Counted from the stretch's first letter, positions 11,525-23,496 are shown. The stretch: 64,000 bases of DNA from Hemileia vastatrix (GCA_030280995.1 JASXTE010000017.1:11618498-11682497); one strand, 5' to 3'. Numbers and translations: made by a program. Notes: generated from the letters alone by a model not told the origin.

Positions 11525-12700
11525 ATGGCACCTGTTCAAAGCACTCCTCCTATGGGTGCTACTACTAGGGCTTGCGCCAGAGGCAGGACAACAGCTACAC
11601 GGCCTGTTTCCCGCACTCACTCCTTGGAACCTCTCGACCTTAGGGAACGGGGACATTCTGTCCAATCTGTAGAAGACATTCCCCAGGATTTTGATGATTC
11701 TAGCAAGGAAGAAGAAGGAGAGGATACAATGCATGAGGTACCATCCGCCCTGCTACTCACCCTTCTGGTCAACCTTCGGAACCTGGACCATCTAATTTGC
11801 TGGAGGACTTCATGAGACTTTTCATGAAAACTCTTTCCAATCCAACATCTTCAGAGGGATCTAAATTCAAAACTCCTTCCATGAAATCTCCTGATAAATT
11901 CAATGGAGAACATCCAGACAGATTGCAGCCCTTCTTGCAAACCTGCAAGCTCCTGTTCCATAATGACCCTCAAACCTTCAATAACGACTGATTGAAGGTT
12001 GTTTATGCTTCTTCATTCCTAGCCGTAAAAGCAGCAAGATGGTTCAAACCTTATCTTCTCATGCTTTCTTCGACAGAAGCCCACTTACTTATTAATAACT
12101 GGGAAAAGTTCAAAGACCAACTCTTTATGTTGTTTGGAGACCCTAATGAAACTGAAAACACAGAAATTGAACTTGATTTCCTTCGCATGAGTGATAATGG
12201 TAAAGCCTCTGAATATATTTAAAACTTCAGAGCACTTCAAACTCAAGTAGGTTGGAATGATGCTGCCCTCAAGTATCATTTCAAAAAAGGACTTCCTTTG
12301 AGGATTCTGGATCAATTAAATCTTAATAGTCAGAAGATGAATACTTTAACGGATTTAGTGGATCAAACCCTCAAACTCAATGGCGTTTACCAAGGACGAC
12401 TACAACATTGTCGATACTCCAACAAATCTCAAGGCCTAAATTTTAAATTGGGACCTTCTTCACACCCACGGACAACTCAATCCAAACCCAATAAGGGAAA
12501 GGACAAACCTCGACCAAAAGGCTCGACCCCAGGCAATATCAGTAAAGTACTGGATCCAAAAGGGGAACTTAAAGAAGCTGAGAGGAAGAGGTGAGCAGAT
12601 AATGGGTTATGTATGTATTGTGGGGGTAAGCACAAGCTAGAAGATTGTGTGAAGTTGAAGGAAAGAGAAGGTACTAGTTCAAGGTCAAAAAACTAGTAGA
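11525..12700 (+). pseudogene. Gag of element D, broken
   Basis: Gag of a gypsy family different from A/B/C/G/H. The N-terminus starts MAPVQSTPP and is Arg-rich. A capsid (retrotransposon gag type) domain is recognised by KSPDKFNGEHPDRLQPFLQ, AARWFKPYL, NNWEKFKDQLFMLFGDPNE and LKYHFKKGLP, and a CCHC knuckle CMYCGGKHKLEDC lies near 12613-12652. One frameshift occurs near 11760-11800, and stops at 11989, 12220 and 12592 each sit where Arg or Gln (CGA/CAA) is usual, consistent with C-to-T change. No chromodomain or RT follows. Confidence 0.85.
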
Positions 12701-12710
12701 TAGTTTACTT

Positions 12711-13415
12711 TTGTGCAAAGCAAACTATCTTATCTCTCCAAGTGCACAGAACCTCCATGTCTTAAGGACTGGAGTTGCCTTAAACCACTTGAGATTCACT
12801 CTTTTCAAGGAGGACACCCCCTTCAGTTGTATTATAGACTCTGGAGCTTCAATTTCTTTTGTAAGTTTATCTTTTGCCGAGAAGTTAAAGCTGACATTCA
12901 CAGATATCAATCAAACTTCAATTTATTTGGTCGAATCAGAGGAACCCAAATATTGGGTAAGTAAGAAAGTTTTATGGGTTTTCAACTTTCCCAACTTTCC
13001 CCCCTTCGAGTGGAAATTATCAGTCTTGGATGCCCCAAGAATAGACAATACCATCCTTGGCCATGACTTTTTAACGCATTGGAATCCTAAAATTGATTGG
13101 TCACAGGGATTGATCACCCTACACACTAAGTATACTTCTAATTCTTCAATGCAGGTCAATAGGGAGTTAAACAAACCGCCTGACAATTTCCTGCTAGAAG
13201 ATAAATCTCTGCCAGATGACTTGCAAAAATCTGATCTTTCTCTAAATGAGCAATTGGCTAACTCTTCTAGATCAATCACTTCACTCAAAGAGGATTTAAA
13301 TTACCTTGAGGTAGTCAAATTATGCTCTCTCAATTCTGGTCTTCCCTTGACAGGTTCTCTAGAAGATGAGGCTATTAAGAGGTTAAAACCCACTTATAGA
13401 CCTAAATATACATAA
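12711..13415 (+). pseudogene. Protease and linker of element D, truncated before RT
   Basis: 234-residue open frame with the retropepsin motif CIIDSGASISFVSLSFAEKL near residues 40-60, the later hydrophobic-glycine motif NTILGHDFLTHWNPKIDW (second protease signature), and a linker rich in Leu, Ser and Asp. The frame ends shortly before where RT would begin, and the sequence then becomes AT-rich non-coding. Processing of Gag would be its role. The truncation makes D dependent on other elements. Confidence 0.85.
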
Positions 13416-13725
13416 TATAACTACATATTTCACTGAATATGAGGTTTATGCATACATATAAGCTTATGAATGTCTATAATTACTTAATATCACTCAGGAT
13501 AAGTGTATTATGACTCCATTAACATCTTAATAAGTATAATTAGGCTACGGATAAGCTATTTAAACTACTATAAGTCATATAATAGTGTAATAATTATATA
13601 TATATGTATTATAACCATATATATAAGTATTTTAACATTTTTTTTAAGTAATAAGCTTAATGTAATTAAGGTTATCTTATTTTAACCATAAGAATTACTC
13701 AGTCCTGAATATACCTAGGCTGACA
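13416..13725. repeat. Right terminal segment of D, non-coding
   Basis: 310 bp of AT-rich sequence with no coding signal, ending ATTACTCAGTCCTGAATATACC and then TAGGCTGACA. The end matches the right end of E (40668-42167), suggesting an antisense LTR fragment of that family was joined to D. Confidence 0.5.
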
Positions 13726-15023
13726 CAGGCTATACCAGGAGCCCAGTAAATGTTATGTCAATTTACTGGAACCAAAAAAGGGCATAAAAGTATGCTTATT
13801 ATGTATATAAATTAATATTATATTGCATAATGAAATGATATAAGTATTTTATTAAATATATATAAAATAAGTATTATATTAATTTCATTATTATATAAAT
13901 TATATACACATTTAAATTAAGCATAATAAATATTATATTCTATAATTTATGGCACATTTATATGTATTTAATAAATATAAATAAAAAAAATAATTAATTA
14001 TAAACCTATATTACAATTGTAAGTATAAAATTAACTTATAAGGTAATTAAATTAATTAATTAAATTTATATATTAAATAAAACCTTAAATATGTTATTAA
14101 ACAATAATATTGGGCGATTTTTGAATTCCTAATTGTTTCATAAAAATATTAAACAAGTTAAAGCACTTATTTAAATATATTATTAATGTTTCGTCCTAAA
14201 AATAAGTAATGTTGTTATAATAAGTATTTGTTTTAAATAAAATTAATTATTACACTAATAAAAGTAATTAAAATAATTGATTATTCATGTTTTATACTAA
14301 ATTAATTAATTACATTATTTTTCACATGTTAAAATAAGTTATTTTTCATTTTTCACTTAAATTGAATATTATTTAAAAGGATTATAAGACATGTTTTAAA
14401 TTGAATTAATTTTTTTATGTGTCTCAAACTTATTTAATTAATAAATAATTTTATGGTAACTGTTTGGGATTAAATTGGTGGATATTTAGGCTCTAATTCA
14501 TGTCTTTTAGTTAATTGTGCCATATTTCCCCTTATACTTACTCAGAATCATTTAATTGTTTTTATATTTTTATTACTCTTTGTATATACTTTATTATGAC
14601 GCTTTAGAGGTCCCCTTGCCTATATAAAGGCCTTGGGTAACCCCCTGTAGCCTCATCACTGATTTCACTCAACTTTTAACATATTTTTTAAATATATACA
14701 ACACATTTATTTTATTTTTATTAGTATTATAAGTCTAATTTAAAAAGTAAATAAATATTCTAAGGTTGCAGTAAGTCTATTAATAATAGTAATTGTTTGC
14801 TGCGCATTTAAGATAATACTTACTTAAATAAATATATTATAAATAAATAAAACCTCACTGTTGTGTCAATCTTAAGAAATAGTCATTGCATCTCTTTTAA
14901 ATAACTCAATAATTTTATTAATTTCATTTCTTTCATCTTTTGTAAAACCTTTTCTTTATATTTTCCTTTTCCTCCTCTTCATCTTTCCCTCTTATTCTCC
15001 TCCTTCTAGACAACTGGCCAACA
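13726..15023 (+). repeat. 3' LTR of element A, main part
   Basis: Continues the LTR after the D insertion (CAGGCTATACC) and ends CTGGCCAACA, nearly identical to 2205-3507. TATATAAA lies at 14621-14628. Confidence 0.9.
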
Positions 15024-15863
15024 ATTTTTGTGTCAATGTTCACCTCTTATCTGACATTTTTATACTCCATTTTTCAAAACCACAACTTGGCCATCTATTA
15101 TTCCTTACCTTTTCAAGTCTGTTTGCTCATCAACACTCACCCCCATCTCTCAACAACATTTTTTTTCTTTCATTTCTGCTGGAGTTCATACACCTATCTC
15201 TCATTGGCCTTTCATCTCCTTGGTTTTCTCAGTGGCAACTTCCACCAAGAAAAATTAAAAAATATGGGCTTAGCAAATTTTTCAAGTGGTAAAAGTGACT
15301 TATGCAAGTTTTTAAGTGTTTAAATAAACTTAGTCAAATTTCCTAGTGGTGAGAGTGAATCACACAAATTTTTGAGTGTTTAAAATGACTTAGACACATT
15401 ACCAAGTGGTGAGAGTGAATCAGACAAATTTTTGAGTTTTGTGAGTGACTTGGACAACTTTACGAATGGTGAGGGTGACTTAGACAAATTTTTGAGTGTT
15501 GTGAGTGACTTAGACAAATTTATGAGTGGTGGGTTTACTTGGACCAATCTTAGAGTGAGGTGTGTAGATAAAAATTTTATTTTATGCTTAAGAACAAAAA
15601 TGTAGGTGTGTTATGCTCCAGAAAGATATAAGGCTAGTATATGTGATTTGAAACCATGTGAATCGCTCTGGATGTGATGAGTTTGGGATCAGTAATTAGG
15701 AATAAAAATTGGGGTATAAGATACGTGATAATGTATTATCGTGCATTCCTTATCCACTAGCCCCAGGGCTAGTGGATAAGAATCTTTGGAAATTAATAAT
15801 GTCTGATCCCGGGAAAAAAAACTACTGCTACCTAATTGTGGATCCCTGAACATTGTTACCCCC
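15024..15863 (+). other. Right part of the split Harbinger-type element
   Basis: Contains a minisatellite (15276-15550), the 32-bp palindrome (15749-15780) and the terminal repeat ending 15863. No transposase. The open frame at 15030-15323 looks like low-complexity translation and is not supported. Confidence 0.65.
15276..15550. repeat. Minisatellite, about 30-bp unit
   Basis: Around nine degenerate copies of GTGACTTAGACAAATTTTTG followed by AGTGTTGTGA or AGTGGTGAGA; alternation of the two variants gives a 60-bp higher period. Confidence 0.75.
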
Positions 15864-15868
15864 TATTA

Positions 15869-16861
15869 TAAGTTTATGGTAAAATTAACTTATAATGTAA
15901 TTGAAACTTAATTAATAAAATTTATATATTAAATAAAAATTTTCATTTGTTATTATCCATAAATATTGGACACTTTTTTGAACTTTAATTGTTTCAGAAA
16001 AATTATTAAATAAGTTAAAACACTTATTTATTAAAATGGTATTGAAACTCTCAATTTAAATTAGCAATCTCATTAAATTAATTACTTGTTTCATTCAAAC
16101 TAGTTATTGCACTAATCAAATAGTTAAAACAATTAATTATTTCTGTTTTATACTAGGTTAAATTGATTACATAAATTTTTTCATCAAAATAATTTTAATT
16201 GTTTCAATTAAAACACTTAAATCTCATTGAAATACCTGTTTTGGATTATTTTACTCACCGTTTTTATGTTTCGGACTTATTTAGTTACTCATTATTTTAA
16301 TTAACTGGTTTGGGAAACTATGGTAGGAAAATTAGACTCTTACTCATGGGTTTAATTATTTGTTTCATGTTTTTCTCTTAATATCTATATTTTACTTATA
16401 TTCTTTTATTTTATTGTTTCACTTTATTACTATTTTGTATATACTCATTTGTGGCGCTTCAGAGGTCCCCTTGCCTATATAAAGGCCTTGGGTAATCCCC
16501 TTTAGCCCCATCACTTGCATTATCTTATCATTTTTTACAATACATTATTGTATTAATTGTTTGTGGCGCTTGTCTCCCTTTTAATTACTATATTAAATAA
16601 ATTAAAGGTTGCTTTAAGATTTTTAGTAGTCAGTAATTGGTATTTAAGCAGAGAAATTGAAACTACTTACTAAGTTATTGGTTCCCCATTAAAATTGTTG
16701 CCTCTTATATCATCAAAGTCCTTAATTGTTGTTACCTCCCTTCAAAATTTCTCTTACCTTCTCTTTTATTTTCTCCCCTTACAACTTTCTTTAAATTTTT
16801 CTTTCCTCCTTTACCTCTTATTTATCTTCTTTTTCTCCTTCTTCTAGATTACCGGCTAATA
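15869..16861 (+). repeat. 5' LTR of element C, second part
   Basis: Resumes the LTR at TAAGTTTATGGTAAAATTAAC and ends CCGGCTAATA, matching the 3' LTR to its end at 24781. TATATAAA at 16476-16483. TATTA at 15864-15868 is the insertion duplicate. Confidence 0.9.
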
Positions 16862-17481
16862 ATTGGAGGCCTTTCCTAATGATGAAGACAATTTTTTTGG
16901 ATGATCAACTTGACGCACAGACTACCTTGTGTGAATACTCAATTTTTTCTGAAACCGTGTTTTGAACTTGGGTTCAACACTTTTGATTTATATAATACTA
17001 TATTCTCATATATTTTAAGGTGATTTTTTGATCACTATACACCACACAATATGGGGGGTGGACTTGCTAGCAAGTCCACAACCTTGGACCCAAACTCACC
17101 ACAGATTGAACACACATTGAGCCAATTATAAAGGAACCATATAATCAAGAATGAACACCACTCAGAAGAACAGTTTTAGGTGTGTGTTCAACTAGAGTTC
17201 AGTATGGGTTCAATATGGGTTCAGTATGGGTTCAGTATGGGTTCAGTATGGGTTCAGTATGGGTTCAGTATGAGTTCAGTCTGATTTCCATCTGAGTTCA
17301 GGTTGAGGACTTGCTAGCAAGTCCACCCCCTATATTGCATAGTGATAGTAAGCCAACCTTTGCACCTATAAACTCTATTATTAAATTTTTATTGCAATAA
17401 AAGTGCCTTAGCTATTTTGCTGATTCACTGAGTGTAAGTGATCAATACTTTTTATATAATTTTTTCTTCCTAGTTGACTAT
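16862..17481 (+). other. Leader of element C
   Basis: Starts ATTGGAGGCCTTTCC; TGGAGGCC two bases after the LTR is a likely primer-binding site for a tRNA ending GGCCTCCA. The hairpin TTGAACTTGGGTTCAA (16962-16977) covaries with that of A and B. The MITE at 17053-17330 is inserted here. No ORF. Confidence 0.6.
17053..17330 (+). mobile_element. Harbinger-type MITE with palindromic ends
   Basis: 278-bp non-coding element: GGGGGGTGGACTTGC at the left, its inverse ending CCACCCCC at the right, and TAT on both sides (17050-17052 and 17331-17333). Each end carries the 18-bp perfect palindrome GGACTTGCTAGCAAGTCC. The middle has about eight copies of an 11-bp unit GGGTTCAGTAT. A second copy in inverse orientation starts at 63812. 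Confidence 0.85.
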
Positions 17482-17726
17482 TGTCAGTGTGTGCTAGTAT
17501 CTAAGTATGATTTAATAGTAAATATTAATGGTCCTACTCCTTATTAATAAATCATTTAGTGATTAAACCTCAGGGGAAGACTAATACAATGGTTATTCTC
17601 AATATAAACTCACAATACTTGGATTTTTATGTGTGCTAGTGGTGGAAAATAGATAAATAAAATATAGTTATAGCTTATATAAAGATAATATCAATTTATA
17701 AATGCTTTATAATATATTTATATAAA
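17482..17726 (+). repeat. Fragment of D-type LTR in element C
   Basis: Starts TGTCAGTGTGTGCTAG and follows the first 240 bp of the D LTR, then switches at about 17725 directly into ORF1/gag sequence of C. Leader end, ORF1 exon 1 and part of exon 2 are missing, so this is an insertion followed by deletion or a recombination scar. Confidence 0.7.
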
Positions 17727-18010
17727 AGATTCAGCCTCCTCTTTTACCAAAAACTCAGACTTGGCCTCAGCCTCAGCCTCAGTCTCATCAGGCCCCCAGC
17801 TCTTTCCCTCAAAATCCAAACACTCTACAAGTGGAACAATGGAAACAGGACTACCTGATGAGCCATTACAAGAAGAATTTACAGCTACCAGCATCTCAAC
17901 ACCCTTACCCATCCAGCACACATAAGTACCATCAACCTCCTCAGGAACATCCTTATCGGAGAGGTAGAAGAAAGAAGGCACAGGGGAAGTTTCCTCCCTT
18001 GCCATGGTAA
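17727..18010 (+). pseudogene. ORF1 exon 2 remnant of element C
   Basis: Only the second half of ORF1 survives. In the frame ending at TAA 18008-18010 there is a Gln/Pro-rich stretch, VEQWKQDYLMSHY, HPYRRGRRKK and KFPPLPW-stop, with no internal stop over about 94 codons. The overlapping gag frame has two stops in the same interval. This supports the ORF1 frame as the one that was under selection. Confidence 0.75.
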
Positions 18011-19920
18011 GTAATCTGTTTGATAAACATGTTGGTATGTATAGTAATAAATCTTCCTCCACAGGTAAAACTGTTTAAAACGGTTAAAGAACTGTTAAAT
18101 CTATTAAAAACCAAATTCATGTCATGAGTAGCCCTAATGATGTAATTAATAAATTTTCATTTGATTAGCCTTTACATTTAACTTCAACTTCTTTAATTAA
18201 TCCTTCTCTTGAAATTAAAAATGATTCTGCTTCCCCTGAGGTTTATGCCTTACTTGAGAAAACTTCTGAGGAGATATTGAAAGAATCTCTTGATTTTAAT
18301 GTTGTAAAAGACAAAGTTTAGAGAGATGTATTAGTTCATGAAAGTGACAGATTAAATAATTTGAATTTACATTGTAAAGTGAGTTCTTCTGTACAAGATA
18401 CAGCTTATTTCAAAATAAAAGATACTTTGAATATTGTTCTTAGTCAAAAAAACAAATAAGAAATGATCATAAAGCTATTTCAGATAAAAATATTCATCTG
18501 AAAAAACTATAAATGAGTTAAGACCCCATATTGATGCAAATTATTCATTAAAAAGTGACAATAAGTCTCTACACAATGAGTTGAAAGATCTGAAAATTGA
18601 TTTCCCAGCTCTGAGTACCAAATACTCAGTTCATGAAGACAGAAATGTTATATCCCTTGCAAAAATTAATGACCAAATGTCTGAAACTCCATGGATAAGA
18701 AACTATTTTTCTGACCTAGAGGAAAAATTCTCAGCCCTACCTGTACATCATTATGGTGTGGATCAAAATTCTGCCCATAAACTGAATAAAAATAAAGGAA
18801 AAGAGCCTGAACAAGGCAGCTTCTTTGTTCCTCCTATTTCAGACATTAAACAACCTAGAAATGAGTCTGTAATCTTTTGTAAATATCAAAAAATATTTAA
18901 ATGGCCAAGAGCCAGCTGTTTCTGTAAATAATGAAATTTCTGAACACCTGTCAAAACTTCAAGAATTATTAATCTTAAATAATTCTAATCAAAAGGTGGA
19001 CCATCCCAGTAACCAGAAAAATTGGCCTAAACTGGATCAGTATCCCACCTTTGATGGTGACTCTTCATCTGATTGGAAGCACGTTGTCCAAAAAATTGAT
19101 AATCTAAAAAATTACTATAAATTTCTAGATGAAGAGATTGTTTCTAAATTAATTTCTTTATTTTTAAATGTAGCCTTAATGTGGTATGAATCTGTCTTAT
19201 TGGACAATCAACAATATACTTGGAAAGAGTGGAAAACATTGATTGAAAATCTATTTGGCGGTTCAAAATTCAGACTTGCTCAACAGAGATTATATGAGAC
19301 TGCTAAATATGTGTCCTCCTCTCCTGAAAAACCTATTGTTTTCCTCATGAAAATAAAAAAAATTCTTAGAGCAATGGATCCAAAAATGGATTATGATATT
19401 TGGAGAGACAAAATTCTCTATAAATTGCCCAATTCTCTGAGATATTTGATTGTGGAAAGGTCTGAGCATGTGAGAGAAAATTCTTCCTTTATTAATATCT
19501 GTAATGAAGCTCTACTTAATCATAGATATGAACCAAGTAATTATCCTTTAAAATCTTATCATGAAAATCAGAAGTCTTCAACAAAACTTCCATACAGAAC
19601 TGGTAAACCCTCTGCCCCAGTTGCACAAAAGAAATATGCAACAAACACTTGTTTTAAATGTAAAAAATCATGGCAGAAAGGTCATTTTTGTGACAAGAAA
19701 ATTCATATTGTTGAACAAACTGAAGAATCTAAAAATACTCAAGCTGATCTTGATGATTCCTAAAGTGACTGTAATAGTAATATCTCTTATGACCATGATT
19801 CTTCTTAAGAAGTTCTAGTCTTAGAAAAAGATATCAAATATTTAGATAATTGGTCTGAAAATTGTGATGTTGATTTCTCTTCTGTAGAAAATGCTGAAAT
19901 CATAAAAAATATTACTGACA
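18011..19920 (+). pseudogene. Gag of element C, broken
   Basis: Follows ORF1 with the conserved NLFDKHVGMYSNKSS segment, then a decayed coiled-coil region (18180-18930, several stops and small deletions, one after NVVKDKV at about 18320). A 255-codon open stretch, 18996-19763, holds the capsid domain (KLDQYPTFDGDSSSDWKH, NVALMWYESVLLD, IENLFGGSKFRLAQQRLYE) and the zinc knuckle CFKCKKSWQKGHFC. Close relative of the Gag of A and B. Confidence 0.88.
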
Positions 19921-22900
19921 ATTCAATTTTAATATCACCTTTGAAAGCACCAGTTCTCATAAATGGTAAAAATGTTGAGGTTATTCTTGACTCTGGTGCT
20001 GGAGGAAGTGTAGTGTCTGAGAAAGCACTAGCTTCAGTGGATAAAGATTATCAAAGTAAATTGCTACCTATAACATCTGAAAAATGGAAAGGTTATGGTT
20101 CTGTTTTATGTCCCATTGGCAAATACAAAACCACTGTGTTCTTTAAATATAATGGTGGTTTTGTCAGAGCTATTTGTGAATTTTTTGTGATAAAAAATGA
20201 CAATTTAAGCAATTGGTTCATCATGGGAAATGACATTTTAACTATGTTTGGCATTAAGTTGGATCCTGAAAACAATTATTTTACCTTGGGAATGAATGGG
20301 AAAAGAAAATTTAAAATTTCTTCCTCTAAAAAGAATTCTGCACCCTTATTAAAATCTTTTAATTCATTGATGCAATGTAAGGGTAGAAAAAAAGAAGAAA
20401 TGGTCATATTATTGTCTGAGATAGACACAGCTCCATTTAGTGATCAACTAACTAATGATCAAAAGGATTCAATAGTTGCCTTAGTTACATCTTTCCCTAT
20501 GAATTTTGCTCATGGTTCCCATGTTTTAGGATTTGTCAAAGATGAAATGAAAATTTCTTTGTCCTGTAATTTATATGAAATACATCCTAGCCTTAAGAAA
20601 AAACCTTATCCTGCTTCTCCCACAAATAGAAAAGATATTGAAGTTAATATCTCAACCTTATTAAGTATGAATATTATTGAAAAAGTGGATGTTACACCTA
20701 AATATTGTGTCATCTCTCCAGTTTTAATCTCCTATGAGAAAGATAAAGCTAGGCTATGTGGAGATTCTAGAGCATTAAATACCTATACTGTAGATGATAT
20801 TTACCCTTTTACAAGGATAAACTCAATACATGCTACCTTATAGGTAGAAAATTCATAAGCTGTCTGGATTGAAATAAAGGTTATCATCAAATACCTGTTG
20901 AAAAATACTCCCAAAATTTTTTTCTGATTGCAACTCATATGGGAATTTATAAATATTTTAGGATGCCCTTTGGCCCTAAAAAATCCCCTTCAGTATTCCA
21001 AAAAGTAATGGATAACACATTTCATCAGGAAATAATTGAAGTATGGTTAATGGTTTATATTGATGTTATCATAGTTTTTTCTAAATCTTTTGATGAACAT
21101 ATCCAACACTTAGGAAGAGTCTTCCAGAAAATGGATGACATTAACATGACTCTATCTTTGAAAAGTGTAAATTTGGTTTTCAATCCCTGAAATGCCTGGG
21201 TCATGTAGTTTCTGGCTTAAAAATATGTGTAGACCAAGGTAAAGTTGCTGCTATCCAGAATGTAAAAGCACCAACTTCTGTAAGGGAAATACAAAGTTTT
21301 TTTGGAATGTGTGGATACTATAGACAATACATTAAAAATTATCAAGTCATAGCCCTACCACTTACCAAATTGACTAGAAAGGATGTGGCTTATATATGGA
21401 ATGAGGATACTCAAAAAGCTTTTGATACATTAAAGAAATGTTTAATGACAGCTCCAATCCTTTCCCTTCCAGATTTTAATAAGAATTTTGTCCTCTACAC
21501 AGATGGAAGTTTTATTGAACTTGGAGCTGATCTACACCAAAAACAAATTATTAATAATAAAATTTCAGAGGTAGTAATTTGTTATATTTCAAGAACCTTG
21601 AGAAAGAGTGAATTGAAGTATGGTTCCACTCAATTAGAGTGCTTTGCAGCTTTATGGGCTTTAGAAAATCTTCATTATTACCTAGATGATCAATATTTTG
21701 AATAAGTTACTGATTGCAGTGCTGTAAAATCCCTCTTAAACTTGAAGACACCAAATAGACATATGTTTAGGTGAAAACTTGCTGTTCAAGAATAAAGAGG
21801 TAGAATGACTATTATTCACAGGTCTGTAAATTTTCATTTAAATATAGATATGTTTTCTATATTATCTCTTCCAAATGATGTATCCAATCCAGCTTATGTA
21901 CCTAAAGATGATACAGTAAATATACATGGTATATATATTTCTAAGATTCATATGATAAAGATTCTGATTTAAATAAATTATTTACAATCTTGAATGATCC
22001 AAAGAATGCTTCTATTCAAGAATTGATAAAAACTCTTCCTCCAAAGTACCAAAATGCTTTGAGTAAGGGAAAGTTTTACATTGAAGATGGTTATATTTAT
22101 TGCAGGAGAAAACTTACAAATGTCATTGTTATTCCTCCTTCCATATAAGAAACCATCTTAAACCTTTGTCATGATGACATATTATCAGGACATTTTGGAC
22201 TTGAGAAAACCATCATCAGAATTAAAAACACTGCTTGGTGGGCTAATATGTCTGAGGACGCTAAATTATATGTTGAATCTTGTTATTCTTGTCAAAAATC
22301 TAAAATATTGACAGGTAAAATAGCAGGATTGTTGCAACATATTGAAGCACATGATGCTCCTTGGAAAACCATTAACATGGATTTTGTCACTGGTCTCCTG
22401 TAGCAGGTAAAGACAGTTATAGCTCTTGTTGGGTAATAGTGGATAGATTCATCAAAATGTGAAAATTTATTCCCACCCACAAAGATGTATCCACAAAAAA
22501 ATTAGCTTTTTTATGGTGGTCATACATGTTTAATATTGTTGGATTTTTAAAAGCCATTATCTCTGACAGAGACCCAAAATATACATCTGAATTTTGGATG
22601 TCTTTGATGGATATATGTGGCTGTGAGTTGAAATTATCTACAGCTCACCATCCTCAAACTGATGGTCTAGCTGAAAGAATGATTCAAACTCTGAAAGATA
22701 TGATTTGAAGGTATTGTGCCTTTGAATTAGAATATAAAGACAATGACAGATTTGCTCATGACTGGGTTATTCTATTACCAGGTCTTGAATTCGCTTTTAA
22801 TTGCACTATTTGTTTTGTCACTGAGAAAAAGCCTTTTGAGCTTTGGACAGGTTATGTCCCAAACACTCCTTCTCAAATTAACAATAATAAATTACCTAAG

Positions 22901-23463
22901 TTGGAACTACACCCTGGTGTAAAATATGTTATGCAAATGCAACAGCTATGCAGAAAGCATGCTCAAAGCTGTATTGATAAGGCATTTGAATATGAAAAGA
23001 AAAGATGGGATAAATTCCATAAAGAATACACATTTAACAAGGTTAATCAAGTGTTGATATCTACTCTCAATTTCAATCTACAAGGAAACAACAAATTAAA
23101 AGATCCTTTTGTGGGACCATTTGTTGTTAAAAGAATGGTTGTATATAATGCAGTAGAAGTGTATTGTACTCTCAATATGATAGAAAACATCCTGTTTTCC
23201 TTATTTCCTTGCTTAAACCTTATACTTTCAACAGTGACTTATTTCCCAAAAGAAGGGGAAGAACTAAGAAAAATCCTCAGGAAGTCACAGAAAATGCAGA
23301 AATTGATAAAATTCTAAATGATAGAATTATCAATTCTGAAAAGGGTATAGAATATTTATTGAGATATAAAGTCAAATTATCTGACCATGATGCATGGATA
23401 CCTGGAAAATAAATTTCTAACCTTCCTACTCAGTTAAAAAAGTATAAAAAGAAAAAATCTTAG
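19921..23463 (+). pseudogene. Pol of element C, broken
   Basis: Protease with DSGAGGSVVSEKAL at about 19995 in a 300-codon open stretch (19941-20843) running into RT. The RT catalytic motif reads YIDV rather than YIDD near 21058. RNase H (YTDGSFIELGA) lies at about 21490. Integrase motifs run from SCYSCQKSK (22275) through ISDRDPKY (22559) and PQTDGLAERM (22660). After FNLQGNNKLKDPF come the AT-hook region KRRGRTKK and a chromodomain up to TAG 23461-23463. At least ten stops or shifts, and changed catalytic residues, make it dead. Confidence 0.88.
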
Positions 23464-23484
23464 AATTCTTTTTATTGTTTTTTT

Positions 23485-23496
23485 AGAGTGAGGGAG
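23485..23496 (+). other. Polypurine tract of element C
   Basis: AGAGTGAGGGAG immediately before the 3' LTR. Confidence 0.85.

Larger units (their letters stand above)
10355..13725 (+). mobile_element. Truncated gypsy element D inside 3' LTR of A
   Basis: Starts TGTCAGTTTATGC and ends CCTAGGCTGACA. The LTR bases CAGGT (10350-10354) and CAGGC (13726-13730) flank it, a target duplication with one mismatch. It has one LTR (10355-11450), gag and protease, but no RT, RNase H or integrase. Its right end does not match the end of its own LTR (CCGGTGACA) and instead resembles the right end of solo LTR E (CTCAGTCCTG, then AGGCTGACA). It is a chimeric non-autonomous unit. Confidence 0.75.
2205..15023 (+). 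mobile_element. Ty3/gypsy chromovirus A, 3' LTR interrupted by D
   Basis: 5' LTR 2205-3507 (1303 bp), leader, ORF1, gag and pol, purine tract 10331-10342, then the 3' LTR starting at 10343, broken after 12 bp by element D and resuming at 13726-15023 (1305 bp in all). Both LTRs end CCAACA. The expected 5-bp target duplication is not seen: CTTTA precedes the element and ATTTT follows it, so one end may have recombined. Confidence 0.88.
2092..15863 (+). mobile_element. Harbinger-type non-autonomous element, split by gypsy A
   Basis: Left end 2092 (GGGGGTATCAATGTTCAGGG) and right end near 15841-15863 (GATCCCTGAACATTGTTACC, then CCC) are inverted repeats. TATTA occurs at both junctions with the LTR of C. 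Without the gypsy insertion (2205-15023) about 950 bp remain with no transposase, so it is non-autonomous or decayed. Its right 300 bp resemble 1290-1606 of the transposase-bearing copy, including the 32-bp palindrome. Confidence 0.8.

Noticed and set aside
2200..15028. Target duplication for element A
   Set aside because: CTTTA before the element and ATTTT after it do not match; a shifted register does not help.
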